Source: Kingdonia uniflora (lineage: Eukaryota; Streptophyta; Magnoliopsida; Ranunculales; Circaeasteraceae). From it: a stretch of DNA of 64,000 nt. This document shows positions 42,639 to 54,500 of the stretch, in pieces. Both the position numbers and the translations under genes were made by a program. The notes beneath the pieces are model-generated. The model saw only the letters and a list, made by a program, of their open reading frames with translations, was not told the DNA's origin and searched no databases. Where the stretch lies: the NCBI GenBank assembly GCA_014058105.1, contig JACGCM010002394.1, forward strand, positions 372,001-436,000, in the 5' to 3' direction. Each line of letters opens with the position of its first letter. The stretch's first letter is position 1.

Positions 42639-43360
42639 ATAAATATTCCAGTACTCGATGCCATCATGCTTATCCCTGCATATCCCAAATTCCTTAAGGA
42701 TGTGTGCACTAGGAAAAGGAAAATCAATGTGCACAAGAAAGTCCTCTTGACTGAGACATTAACCCTGCCTAAGCTTTAAGATCCAGGAAGCCCAACCATC
42801 CCTTGTAAAATTGGATATCACAAAGTGGATAGGGTATTACTCGACTTAGGGGCTAGTGTGAATGTCTTAAATTACTCGGCCTATCAGGAATTAGGACTTG
42901 GAGAACTCGAACCTACCCGAATAACACTTTAATTGGCTGACATATCAATACGATACCCACGTGGTATTCTTGAGGATATTCTTATCAAGGTTGATACTCT
43001 CATTTTTCCTACGGACTTTATTATTTTGGTTACTGAGGATGTCACGAATCCTAGCTGTGAGATCCCCATCATATTGGGCCGCCCTATCCTTGTAACTGCA
43101 TATGCCATTATTAATTGCTTTAATGGGGTCTTACAACTATCAATGGGAGACATGAAGATCAAGCTTAATGTTTTTAACAATAATACTCAAGTCCTTCATT
43201 CTGATGACATGGCTGAGCTAAATATGGTTGACTCCCTAGTTTACAACTTGTTCTCTAAATTATTTTCTGAGGACCCCTTAGAATCATGTCTTGTGAACTT
43301 TGGTGAAGACTTTGATGAAAATCCGATTGTTAAAGAGCTTAATGCTCTACTTGACTAAAC
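42639..43360 (+). pseudogene. Athila-like aspartic protease
   Basis: The frame reads INIPVLDAIMLIPAYPKFLK, then KRKINVHKKVLLTETLTLPK. After a stop comes VDRVLLDLGASVNVLNYSAY (protease active-site D-L-G-A near 42843), then ELGLGELEPTRITL. The open part 42933-43358 reads ADISIRYPRGILEDILIKVD, SCEIPIILGRPILVTAYAII and NCFNGVLQLSMGDMKIKLNV. The DLGAS and ILGRP patterns are standard for Athila protease. In-frame stops at about 42780 and 42930 break it. Confidence 0.88.
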
Positions 43361-43419
43361 ACCTATTTTGATCAAGTCCAAATAGAGACCTCATGTTGAA
43401 CCTCTAGAACCGTCCACTA

Positions 43420-44510
43420 CTTTGCCTATTCCATCCATTGTTAATGCACCCAAGTTAGACCTCAAGCCATTACCTAAGACTTTGAAGTATGTTTTCTTAG
43501 GTGATTCTAAAACTCCGCCTGTGATCATAGCTTTTAATCTAAATGTTGACCTGGAAAGTATATTGTTGGGTGTCCCTGAAAGATACAAATCAGCCCTTGG
43601 GTGGTCTATAGTAGACTTGAAGGGGATTAGCCCGACCGTTTGCATGTATCGTATCAATCTCGAGGAAGGTGCTAAAAATTCTCGCGAGATGCAACGGCGG
43701 TTGAATCTCACCATCATGGAGGTGGTGAAGAAGGAGGTTCTCAAACTTTTGGACTCTGGTATCATATATCCCATTTCGGATAGTAAGTAGGTCCGCCCCG
43801 TTCAGGTTGTACCTAAGAAATCAGGGATTACTATAGTTGAGAATGAGAATAATGACCTAATCCCCACCCGTATGACCACCAGATGACGTGTATGTATCGA
43901 CTGCAGGAAATTAAACACGGTCATAAGGAAATATCATTTTCCTCTTCCATTCATTGATCAAATGCTTGAACTCTTTGCCCAAAAAAGTCATTACTATTTT
44001 CTTGATGGTGATTCTGGATACAATCAGATCTTCATTACTCCAGAAGATCAGGAGAAGATAACTTTTACGTGTCCCTACGGGACATATGCTTATCGTCGTA
44101 TGCCATTTGGGTTGTGTAATGCACCCACTACATTCTAGCATTGTATGATGAGCATCTTTTCTGATATGGTTGATAAGGTTCTTGAAATCTTTATGGATAA
44201 CTTTTCAGTGGTTGGATTACCTTTTGATGAATATTTAAACTATTTAGTGCTCGTGCTAGAACGATGTACACAAACCAATTTGGTGTTAAACTGGGAAATG
44301 TGTCACTTCATGGTGATACAAGGGATAGTTCTTGGGCATATTATCTTCAACAAAGGGATTGAAGTCAATAAGGCCAAGATCGACATTATTTCTTCTTTAC
44401 CTCCTCCTCGGACGGTTAAGGCCATTCGATCATTTCTGGGCCATGTTGGGTTTTATCGTCGGTTCATCAAAGATTTTAGTAAAATTCCCCAGCCCTAATG
44501 CAATTTACAT
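43420..44510 (+). pseudogene. Athila-like reverse transcriptase
   Basis: From 43422 the frame reads LKPLPKTLKYVFLGDSK and GWSIVDLKGISPTVCMYRIN, then RRLNLTIMEVVKKEVLKLLD, SGIIYPISDSK, VQVVPKKSGIT, CIDCRKLNTVIRKYHFPLPF, IDQMLELFAQKSHYYFLDGD, SGYNQIFITPEDQEKITFTC and YRRMPFGLCNAPTTF. The catalytic box is FMDNFS (44190-44207), where the usual second Asp is Asn. Then come LNWEMCHFMVIQGIVLGH and IRSFLGHVGFYRRFIKDFS. Stops follow SDSK, TTR and TTF. It copied RNA to DNA in the ancestor; it is inactive here. Confidence 0.92.
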
Positions 44511-44589
44511 GTTAAAGACACTGATTTCAACTTTGATGATGCATGTTCAGGAGCTTTCGAGAAGCTCAAACTTTTATTAATTTTAGCCC

Positions 44590-45065
44590 CTATCATCCAA
44601 CCTCCCAATTGGGAACTTCCCTTCGAGCTCATGTATGATGCTTCAGATTACGCTGTTGAAGCGGTTTTAGGGCAAAAAGTAGATAATAAACATCATGTTA
44701 TTTATTATGCTAGTCGCACGCTCAATGATGCACAGTTAAATTACTTTACCACGAAAAAGGAGTTATTAGCCATTGTATTTTCCTTGAAGAAATTTTGTCC
44801 ATACCTTGTTGGGTCTAAAATTATTGTCTACACCGACCATGCGGCCTTAAAGTATTTACTATCTAAAAAACATGTTAAGCCTCGGTTAATCAGATGGATT
44901 CTTTTGTTACAAGAATTTGATATCGAAATTCGCAATAAGAAAGGTGTTGAGAATGTGGTTGCGGATCATCTATCTCAAATTCTCACTGAATGTGCTGATG
45001 ATTTTCTCCCTATCTTAGAGACATTTCCTGAAAAGCAGCTCATGGTTATCTCACAATTCCCTTAG
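44590..45065 (+). pseudogene. Athila-like RNase H
   Basis: An open stretch of 144 codons (44631-45065) reads MYDASDYAVEAVLGQKVDNK, IYYASRTLNDAQLNYFTTKK, ELLAIVFSLKKFCPYLVGSK, IIVYTDHAALKYLLSKKHVK and RLIRWILLLQEFDIEIRNKK, then VVADHLSQ. Acidic residues at DAS, KEL, TDH and ADH positions are all kept. It is separated from RT by a frameshift near 44500. Confidence 0.92.
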
Positions 45066-45169
45066 TACGCCGATATTGTCAATTATCTTGCTATAAAACA
45101 ATTACCTGCCCATTGGTCAAAGCAAGATATTACCAAATTCTTACACGAGGTTAGACGTTTTTGTTAGGA

Positions 45170-46351
45170 CAATCCTTATCTATATAAGTTTTGTTCTGAC
45201 CAAGTGATTAGGTGATGCATCCCAAATGACGAGTTCCATAGTGTACTCACATTTTGCCAAACCTTAGCTTGTGGAGGACATTTTGGTACCAAGAAAACTG
45301 CTGCAAAAGTCCTTCAATCCGGTCTTTATTGGCCTACCCTTTTTTGAGATGCACATACCTTTTGTTCTTAATATGATAGGTACCAGTGGACCGGGAATAT
45401 GTCTCATCGAAACATGATGCCCTTAAACAATATCCTTATTGTTGAAGTATTTGATGTTTGGGGCATTGACTTTATTGGCCCATTTCTATCTTCTCGCAGG
45501 TACCTTTATATTCTCGTTACAGTCGATTATGTTTCTAAATGGGTTGAGGCAGTGCCATGTCAAACGAATGACCATAAACCCGTGGTATTATTTTTGAAAA
45601 ACATTTTTAATCATTTTGACACCCCTTGGGCAATTATTAGTGATGGTGGTAAACATTTTTGTAACCTTGTTTTTCAAAATCTTTTGAAAAATTACTACAT
45701 CACTCATAAAGTTGTCGCACCTTATTATCCACAAACAAGTGGCCAAAACGAAGTATCCAATTAGGAGATCAAAAAAATTTTAGAAAAAACTGTTCGAACC
45801 GATCGTAAATATTGGTCTGATTGCCTTGATGTTGTCTTTTGGGGATATCGAATAGCTTATAAAACCCCGATTGGTATGTCACCCATAGACTTGTCTTTGG
45901 GATGGCTTACCACTTACCTGTTGAATTGGAACACAAGGCTCTCTGAGCTACAAAGGCTTTCAACTTTAAAATAGATAAAGCTGGATCACATAGATAACTT
46001 CAACTTTCTGAACTGGACGATCTTCATTGCGAGGCTTATGAAAATGTAAAAATTTACAAGGAACGAACTAAAGCTTTTCATGATAAGTTGAATGTTCGTA
46101 AAACTTTTAAGTCTAATCAGAAAGTGTTACTCTACAATTCACGGCTACGTTTATTTCCTGGGAAATTGCATTCTCGTTGGTACGGCCCTTTTGTAGTTAA
46201 AACTATTTATCCTCATGGAACCGTGGAGGTAGATGATCTTAAAGATGGTAATACTTTCAAGGTCAACTGGCAACGTTTAAACCCGCATTTAGAATCTTGT
46301 ACTTCCGATGAAAAGACAACTTTTCTAGTTGACCCATATTATCAGAATTGA
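45170..46351 (+). pseudogene. Athila-like integrase
   Basis: The zinc region (about 45235-45340) reads HSVLTFCQTLACGGHFGTKK then KVLQSGLYWPTLF. The core 45399-45764 reads FDVWGIDFIGPFLSSRRYLY (first Asp), VTVDYVSKWVEAVPCQTNDH, WAIISDGGKHFCNLVFQNLL (second Asp) and YYPQTSGQNEVSN (Glu). Then come [20 protein letters not shown] and YKTPIGMSP. The C-terminal part 46088-46351 reads [40 protein letters not shown] and [12 protein letters not shown]. The triad is present, but stops at about 45167, 45344, 45763 and elsewhere disable it. Confidence 0.92.
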
Positions 46352-47693
46352 TCACGTGTGCCCCTTATATGCCTTATTTTTATATTTAAGCTTGGGGGTA
46401 CATTCGTCTGGCTGAAGATGATAAAACTTAGCGCTTCCTGGGAGGCAACCCAAGTTACATTCAGGTGAGAAGTTCTAGTTATTATTTCCCATTCCATGTA
46501 TTAAGTTTTTATATACTTTTTGATGAAGAGTAAGATAATGACTATTTGGCAATTTATGATATGTTTTTGGCAAATTTCTAGCACTTAGACTAATTTTATT
46601 TAAGCCAAAATGATATGGTGATTGGAAAACCTAAAAAACTTTGATATTTTACCAAGTATACACTAGAGTATTTATTTATCTTGTTCTTAAACTCGATGTA
46701 CTACCTTGTGATTAGCGAAAAACTCAAATTGTTCTTGGTGTATTTTCAAAACTTGTACTTTACTATAGTTATACTACTAATACTTTCAATAGAGTTTTTG
46801 ACCAAAATATGGAAAATTTAGCATTTATGTTAGGAATAATTCGCTCGAAGGGAGACAACTACCTAAGAATAAGTTCATTCCTAAAAGTATAAAAGAAAGG
46901 CCAAACTTGCTCTAAAACTTTTACGTTATAAGGTATACTCGCATGATTAAGAACTGAAAGAGGAAAAATTATCACCAATCTCGAGTATGACCATGAACTA
47001 TGTGAAGGGAGCAAGAAAAGTGTTACTTGTGAAAATCCTGGGTCGAGGTCAAGAAGGGGCTTCAAAAACTTATAACCATAGCCAACTGGCTGGGATTGTC
47101 GACCGAAACTCCTTGTTATGGAGGTTTCACTAAGAAACTATGTATAAAAAGAAAGAAAAAAAGGCTTGTAAAAAAAAAAAAAACCAGGAAGACGAATTGA
47201 CTAAGGCACTTGTCGAACTAACCGATGAATTTATTCCAATAAATACTAGACTACCAAACACTGACTCAACTATTTTATACAATGTATTGTATTGTAACAC
47301 TATCTTCACTACACTGAGATATATAGCTAAGGAAAATATTTGAATCTCTTTCTGGGCATAAGGTAGTATTTCAAGTTTTGAACTTTGAAAATAATATTTT
47401 ATGGTACACTTGGGAAATATTGAGTTTTAAGGAATTTTCTGTCATAATATTTTCTTGTTATAACAAAATAAGGATAAGTTGACATGAAATAAGTTATTTA
47501 TAATCTAGAATTTCTAAAGTGTTATTTTTGATTTTTATGAGTATAATCACTGTAAACCCTCACGAGACAATACTCATCCACTAGGGGAACCTGTGGGTTT
47601 TGTTGCATACGCTAAATGCAACCGCTTGACATACGAAAATGTTTTTTGATTACTTTTGCTCGAGGACTAGCAAAATATAAGTTCGGGAGTATT
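46352..47693 (+). other. 3' UTR of the Athila-like element
   Basis: No gene is seen. It opens with a TTAAGCTTGGGGGTACATTC then CTTAGCGCTTCCTGGGAGGC block (46386-46446), the Athila-type GGGAGGCAACCC signature. The rest is AT-rich and parallels 40500-41697 in the nested element. It ends GTTCGGGAGTATT, a purine-rich tract before the LTR. No env-like frame is present. Confidence 0.75.
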
Positions 47694-48812
47694 TGATAGA
47701 TACATAATATTTACCTGTACAAATATATATATACCTAGTCATTTATTAAATAAATGTGACACTAATAGTGTTTTTGTTTGTATTTACAGAAATCGGTCAC
47801 ATGATAAACAAGTCGTGCATTTTTTCAGTTTTTAACAAAGAACAAGGGTGATGCACTCCAACAATGATTCTCATTTGAAGTTGTCAACCAAAGGCCCATG
47901 GAAGCTCATTAAAGATAATTAAATGTAAATATTATTCTCATGAGTTGTAATATTTATGCATGATTTAAGACATTGTTTAGAGGATTTTATATTAATGGTG
48001 ATATTTTGTAACCTTTTTTATACTCTATAAATAGGAGGGGAATCCCACCCATGAGAGATCATCTTGGAGAGTGTAATATCAAAGTTTAAAGCAATAAAGG
48101 TTTTTCTTTCTCTCTTTTTCTTGTCTTTTACTTTTATTGTAGTAATAGTAGTATGGCAATGATCAAAGGGATGAGTAGCAAGCTAATCTTCTTAGCCAAG
48201 GCTAGAGGAAACTCCACCCAATGTAGCCTTTGCGTAGATTGTGTAGCTTAGTTAGAGTAATTACTTTGTCTTTATTCCAGAATATTGTATATTCGTATTC
48301 TTTCATCCTATGCTTGACCATAGCTAGGATTAGGAAGAGTAATAAATTTAAGTAACCATCTTGATTGACCATAACAAGATAGGTTAAGAACATGGAGAAG
48401 ATAACATAATCCATACTTATCAACCAGACCATAGTTGAGTAAGTCAGTTTATAGGTAGTTCCAAATCACTAAATCTTTTTTATCTTTTGATAGATTGCAT
48501 ATGCCTGACCAAGGATATGCGATATGGGAACTCGTAATTTACTTTAACTATTTATGCTATCTTACGGTTATAAAGAGTGGAATGGAATCTAAGCTTTGGT
48601 TCTTACTACAACTTATAAAACTCTTACTTTTTAGCATTTCTCTTTTCTTTACTTGCAAATCAACAAAACGAGCACGCTGTTATTGAATAAAATTAGTAGC
48701 TCGATATAATTCGCACCACATGTCTCTTGGGATATGACCCCACTTACCCTTGTACTTAACGGTACACCGTGCGCTTGCAGGTCTTTTAAGACATTGGTTT
48801 TATAATCGATCA
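47694..48812 (+). repeat. 3' LTR of the Athila-like element
   Basis: This is a 1119-bp LTR starting TGATAGATACATAATATTT and ending TATAATCGATCA. A TATA box CTCTATAAATAGGAGGGG lies at 48024-48041. The last 630 bp match 32032-32664, and a third, solo copy is at 60947-62199. Confidence 0.9.
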
Positions 48813-50237
48813 ATCGCATACTTGAAGTTTGGCAAAATAGTATCACTACTCACTATGGAAGATGGACTACGTAGTCTTAATTTCTTAGCAAAGAAATCAA
48901 GCCGGGTTGACAGACTCCTAAAAAAGGGTGTACTTACCGTTATAAGCGGTATTATTGAGTCGCTCGGCAACACATTTTAATAAATAAAAGGAAACCAAAA
49001 TAGGAAAAGGGAAAGGAAAAAAAAAAGTGACCCAAGGAAATTAAAACAAAATACAACACAAAATTGGCAGATAACAATTTCCTACCAACGTGCAATTAGA
49101 CTTAAAAGATATACCTCTCGTATCATTAACAAACTTACTCGAATAAAGGAATCTTTTGATGGAGATCATACTACATACAATGAATCTTTCAGTTCCACCA
49201 ACTTCCTTTGGTTTCTTTCTAACCACAATGCTTATTGATATTTTTCTAAACACTTATTTTGATTTAACTTTTGACCAATTGGTGAATGGATAACAAGACC
49301 AATGGGTGGGTGGTGATCCTGCGAATTCAGTTTTAAAATTCCATCACAGGTTATAATGAGGAAATGACCATTATTGGAGGCCATGGTTATAAGCCTCATT
49401 GTTTGGCCATTTCCACCATGAACATCAGCTTCCCTATCAAGTATTTGTATATTGGGTAGTTCTGATCCATCCTCTATTTCTCGCAATTTCTTATAGAGAT
49501 GTAACAAGTAAGTATTTAGATCTCCTGATTTTGGTTTGTTATAGCAGTAGTCAAATGCACATATTCTTAGATATGTCTAACAAGAAATCACTAAGTTCAA
49601 AGTTACTTTAATCCTTCAAAATTTAACATAAAATCAAAAACACATATCACAAAAGGAAAATTCAATCAATAAATAAACTCACCGAATGGTTAGCAACATC
49701 CCAAATCATACCCTTCACGATGGCCTTCAAGCTTCTTAAGTCTCCATACCAATTGTAGACTTAGAACTGAGACTAAACTCGATAGAAATTTTGAGCTCCC
49801 AATACCATAGCTTTGAGAAATTCAGTGATAGAGAATTCAGCAATTGAGAAATTCAAATAGTAGACTATAAAGCTTCAATGATAGAGAAATTAACAATTGA
49901 GAAATCCAAATCGATTGAGAAACTCATAGCTTTGAGAATCGCAAACCGATAATTCTTTAGAGCAAACAATTGAAAGAAATTTGAGAAGGAATTAATATAT
50001 CCGACAGGGAACCATGAAATCAAAATTTAGGCCTCTGGTTTTTAGGATGTAGTCCCTTAGCAACTATCCCTCCAACCCTTACAACTCTATCAAATAAGAG
50101 GCAAAGTAAAGGAAATTTAAAATTACCACAGATAAACATCTATTTGCCACAGTAATATCCATATCAAATTTATCATAGCTAATGTTTGTGGAAAATCAAA
50201 AATTAGACCGTGAAAAATTCATGATTTTGGTGTAGTG
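48813..50237. mobile_element. Possible CACTA-type transposon; only the right end is supported
   Basis: At 50221-50237 the minus strand begins CACTACACCAAAATCAT, the usual type of CACTA terminus, followed by AT-rich sub-terminal blocks with CCACA(A/G) motifs. A matching left end was not found. CACTACTCACTATGG at 48847 shares only six bases and has no matching 3-bp TSD (TAT versus AAC). Between 48813 and 50220 there are short repeats of ATTGAGAAATTCAA type (49805-49935) and minus-strand frames (49507-49041) without recognisable domains. Confidence 0.35.
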
Positions 50238-50283
50238 AACCCTCCCACAATAAGATAAAAAATAAAAAAAATCCCTCCCCTAT

Positions 50284-50604
50284 TTACATGCAGGGCAATT
50301 CTTCCAATACCACGGATAAACTTTGGCAGTATCTTCGGCTTCCACCAGTTGTTTTGCCAGGTGCCATAGCATATAGGACCATTGAGTCACACTCAGGAAA
50401 CAAAATTGTATTACTCTCCATCAGTGAACGAACGGCTCCCCGCAGATCATGTCCCCTTCGTCTAGCTCTACCACATCCGGCATTGATGCCCCCAAGTCTC
50501 GGTCCCCAAAATATCTCTGCCTTAGAACTAAAGCCTTGGCATTCATTCGTTTTTGCTTCTCCTCCATTTATCTTTTGATAACGTGTATTCGGAGTGGGTT
50601 CCAT
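50284..50604 (-). pseudogene. Antisense gene of the outer Tat-like element (third copy)
   Basis: A TATA box (TATAAATA, minus strand, 50673-50666) lies about 170 bp inside the 3' LTR and points back into the element. The first ATG downstream is 50604 (MEPTPNTRYQK), and the frame is open to 50284. An alternative frame reads RQRYFGDRDLGASMPDV, then GDMICGE, echoing RIRYFRYQPLHLPMPIL of the 23570 copy. A frameshift probably joins the two. Position, orientation, promoter and upstream TTGAGAAAT(A/G)TTGTTA all parallel the copies at 23463 and 4761. No known domain is seen. Confidence 0.45.
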
Positions 50605-50665
50605 TACTTTACTCAACAGGGAGGAAGATGAACAGTAATTGAGCACAATTTCCCCTAACAAGCCC

Positions 50666-50673
50666 TATTTATA
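50666..50673 (-). promoter_or_regulatory. TATA box of the antisense gene next to the 3' LTR
   Basis: GGTATAAATAGGGC on the minus strand is a strong plant TATA box. It lies 60-70 bp upstream of ATG 50604 and about 170 bp from the LTR at 50843. Equivalent boxes occur at 23465-23473 (+) and about 4826-4835 (-). Confidence 0.6.
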
Positions 50674-50842
50674 CCTTTTTTAAGGACCATTAATTACCTC
50701 CTTAATCAGTATCATCATCATTAATGACCATGGAACTCTTCACATCAACACCAGTCAACTTTCCAGCTTCCCACGCCTAACAATATTTCTCAACACGCAC
50801 CATCTACAACAATTTCTGAGGTACTAGCTGAGATGGGATGAA

Positions 50843-51534
50843 TGTAGTAGCCTACTCGATGCCTCCTAAGACCATTCGAATACTCGAAGGCTATATCGAA
50901 GCTTACTAAGAGACTAGAAGTCTAGCAAGGTAATATCAAAATCTACAAAAGCCTTTCGAGAATAACCGAACACTCGAAGGCCACAGCAAGCTAGTCGAAG
51001 CCAAAAATAAAGACAAACGGTCAATACCAATTCCAGAGAGGCTTCAACCATAGTAGTATATGGTCGAAGGTAGATATACCTGACAGCCAGCACACCAGAC
51101 ATAATAGTAGAAACAAGCCGCCAGACAACTATAGTGTCAGAATTGACTTATCGTGCAGAACAGCTACCCCAAGGGGTATACATGTAGTATAACCTCACAT
51201 GGTGACTCACCCCTTTTCTATCTTCTATAAATGGAAAAGAGGAAACACTGTGAGGGGGTGAGAAAAACTCTGCCCAAAACCTTCCCAACATTACCTTTGA
51301 ACACTTTGTAACTTTCTCTCAACTCGAACTATCATCTCAATCAATATTTATATAATCTCCTATTCAAATCCTCGCTAGAAGTCGTGGACAATCTTAATTC
51401 CTGGACTCCACGCAAGTATGTTTGTACAGTAATCTAGTTTATTATTGTCTTATATATTTGCCATTGCCTCTAGTCGAAGACCACACTCATGGTGTAAGAG
51501 CTAGGTTTTTCCTCTACGAAATCTCGCCACTATA
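50843..51534 (+). repeat. 3' LTR of the outer Tat-like element
   Basis: This is a 692-bp LTR starting TGTAGTAGCCTACTCG and ending CGCCACTATA (CA decayed to TA), paired with 18996-19684. It is preceded by GAGATGGGATGAA, a purine-rich tract, and followed by the TSD copy CTAAC. LINE sequence resumes immediately after. Confidence 0.92.
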
Positions 51535-51539
51535 CTAAC

Positions 51540-54500
51540 CAAGTTTTTAATGGGGGAAAGGTGTACACCATAGCCCCGAGAATTATATGGTCTACCCACA
51601 AAGATTAATGAAAGATCTCTTCTGGAATGCCCGAGGGCTGGGGAATATAAAAACAACTCGATATCTCAGAAAAACAACTACAAGAACACTTCCAGACATA
51701 TTGGGCATTGTTGAACCAAAAATATTTTGCAAGAACTTTGTTCTGCCGAGGTATGAAACCAAAATCATTACCAATGAATTTGATGGGGAGAAAGGCAACA
51801 TATGGACTCTATAGAGAAAAAGAAGGCTTGAACCTGGCTTTATTGAGCTTTTGAAATAACATATTACGATGTAATACTTGGAGTGCTGCTTCTCATTTGT
51901 TCATGCAGACTGCAACAGAATTAACAGGTTGGAGCTTTGGGCTAACCTCTCTAGTTTTGCTGCAACCAATACAAAACCATAGATATGTATTGGAGACTTT
52001 AATGTGGTATTGCGAACCTCAGAGATAAGGGGAATAAGACCATCCCAACTTAACACAGTAATGGACTTCAATAAATTTTTGGTTACTACTCGGCTATCAG
52101 AGAGCCCCTCTTTAGAAATTCAATTTACCTGGAGCAATGCTCAAAGCAGAATTAATCGAACTCTGGTAGTCATGGATAGATGCTTACAGAATGCAGAATG
52201 GCAGACTAAATTCAGAGGTTGGATAATGAAGGTGATACCTAGAACCTACTCTGACCATCCACTGATTATGGGTAAATGTTGCCAAGTTCTTAGGCCGCAT
52301 AACATCCTGTTCTGGTACCTTCAGTCCTCGGAAGAAGAATCTGGGTTTGAGGCCCTGATTGCTAATAGTTGGGGACAGCCACTGCATGCTACTCCACAAT
52401 TATGTCTTATGTTGAAGCTAAGACACCTAAAAACAGACATTAAGCTGTAGAGAAAGAATTCCGTAACCCACCAAAAAAACAAAACGAGACTAGAGAGAGG
52501 TGCTGCAACTCCAACTCCAGTTGGAAGAAGATATCACCAATGATCTGATTGTGAAGAGATTTATTGCCCAAACGAAACTACTCAATAAATGGGAGGAAAC
52601 AGAAAAGGTGTACGGGAGGCAAAAGTCGAGGATTAAATGGCTTCACGCAGGAGACAAAAATGCCAAATACTTTTACGCAACTACAAAGGCTCAGAATGCC
52701 AAAGCTCTTATCAAGGAAATAAAGGACGATACGGGACGAAACATTACTAGCCAAATTATCCAGCATCCAAGAGCACATCGTCTAATACTACAGCTACAAA
52801 TTCTCGACAATAGAAACTCAACATTGCCCATCACTATTTGCACATCTCCCCCAGCAAGTGCCAGAGGAGGAAAATACACATCTCACCTCAGTCCAACTAA
52901 TGATGAGATATAGGAGGCAATTTTTTTCATGGATAACTACAGCGACCCGGTCTAGACGGATTTTTAGGAGCCCTTTTTCAAAAATACTAGGATACGCTGA
53001 GTACAGACATTTACTCAAGAATATCCTCCTTTTCCCACGATGGTATGATCCCTCTGACCTTTAATTCTAACATCATTATCTTGATTCTAAAAATCAGTAA
53101 CCCATCCTCTATTCCGCACTACAGACCAATTTGTCTTAGTAACTTTCATTTTAAATTTATTACAAAATTACTATCTACGAGGCTCTCTCCAATTACATAT
53201 AGATGTATTACAAGGGACCAGAGTGCATTTATCAAAAATTAAAACATACACAATAACATTTGTATGACGTCTGAAATGGTTAATGAGATGAAAATTAAGA
53301 GAAAGAACGGCAATATGGCTCTCAAGATTGATATCAGTCAAGCATACGATACTCTAAGCTGGACATTCCCCATCACCACCTTAAGAGCTTTTGGGTTCGG
53401 CCAGAAATTTTATAACTGGATTCAGACGATTATCAGTAGCAATATGATCTTTATACTTGTGAATGGAAGTCCATCTGGGTTCTTTCAAATGTCTCGGGGC
53501 CTCAAGCAGGGGGACTCTTTCTCCCCAATCCTCTTTGCAATTGCAGAAGACATTCTTTGCATCAATCTCCACAGATCAAGGGAACAAGGCAGAATACAAA
53601 CTATGGCATCAATAAAGCTGACGCATGGCCCCACTCATATTCTATTTACAGATGATATTTTTATGTTTGTAAACGGGAACACCAAATGCCTACGACAGCT
53701 TAAGTTTCTCCTTACATACTATCAGGTAGCGTCTGGGCAAGAGATCAGTGTGGCCAAAAGTAAGATTTTCATGAGCAGTATTCCTCTTACCCGAAGAAGA
53801 ATTGTCTAAGATATATTTGGCCTCAAAGAGGGAATGTTCCCCGAAACATATCTGGGCATCACACTTATACAAGAGAGGGTTACAAAGCATGTTATTATAC
53901 CACTTATTGAAAAGATCCGAAAGAGGGCTAATAGCAAGACTGAAAGCATGATTTCTTTTCAGGGAAGAGTTAGTCTAGCAAAGTCTGTCCTTAATAGTAT
54001 TCCAATTCATAATATGGCAATTTACAAGTGGCCTCAGTCGCTTATCAAAGAGGAGGACAACATCATTAAGAACTATATCTGGATGGGAGACCCGACAAAG
54101 CAGAAAAGAGTGACACTGAAGTGGGAGAAATTCTGTAAGCCGGTAAAAGAAGGGGGACTTGGAGTTCGAAGTCTGGGGGAAGTAAATAATGCAATGCGCT
54201 TCAAACTACACTGGGTCTTCAAACAAGGTACAAAAGAATGGGCAAACTTTATGAAATCCAAATTCAGCAACAAGAGCGGAGATCCAATTCATTACCACAA
54301 ACCCTCTACTATATGGAAGGGCATTCAAACAGGAGCTGCAGTTTCGAAACCTCACAATGGCTAGGTTATTGGAAATGGAACGCAAATTGATTTTTGGAGA
54401 GACACTTGGGCGGCAGACATTCCTATCATAGAATACATCGACCTGCTTAGGCACTTGTGGAAAAATTATAAGTCAAAACTTAGCAACTTCATCAGCCCAC

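Larger units (their letters stand above)
32032..48812 (+). mobile_element. Athila-like Ty3/gypsy element carrying a nested element
   Basis: A plus-strand element has a truncated 5' LTR (32032-32664), PBS, leader, gag, PR, RT, RNase H, integrase, 3' UTR and a full 3' LTR (47694-48812). A complete nested element (35880-42633) splits the gag-pol junction. Removing it and one TTCAT restores EILDTFKQVHINIPVLDAIM, a normal Athila reading. The protein patterns and the GGGAGGCAACCC signature after pol are Athila-like. No env-like ORF is seen between integrase and the 3' LTR. Confidence 0.9.
18991..51539 (+). mobile_element. 32.5-kb nested retrotransposon block inside the LINE
   Basis: The two outer LTRs (18996-19684 and 50843-51534) are similar, in the same orientation, and flanked by CTAGC (18991-18995) and CTAAC (51535-51539). 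This is a 5-bp TSD with one mismatch. LINE ORF1 ends on the left and LINE ORF2 starts on the right. The outer element was therefore a Tat-like gypsy that inserted into the LINE. Only its gag-PR-RT (left) and 3' end (right) survive. The middle is occupied by other elements, and its RT C-terminus to integrase is missing. Confidence 0.85.

Noticed and set aside
46352..47693. An env-like ORF downstream of Athila-like integrase
   Set aside because: No frame beyond about 70 codons, no signal peptide and no membrane segment. The region parallels the non-coding 3' UTR of the nested element.
48847..48861. CACTACTCACTATGG as the left end of a CACTA element ending at 50237
   Set aside because: Only the first six bases match the right terminus, and the 3-bp flanks (TAT and AAC) differ.
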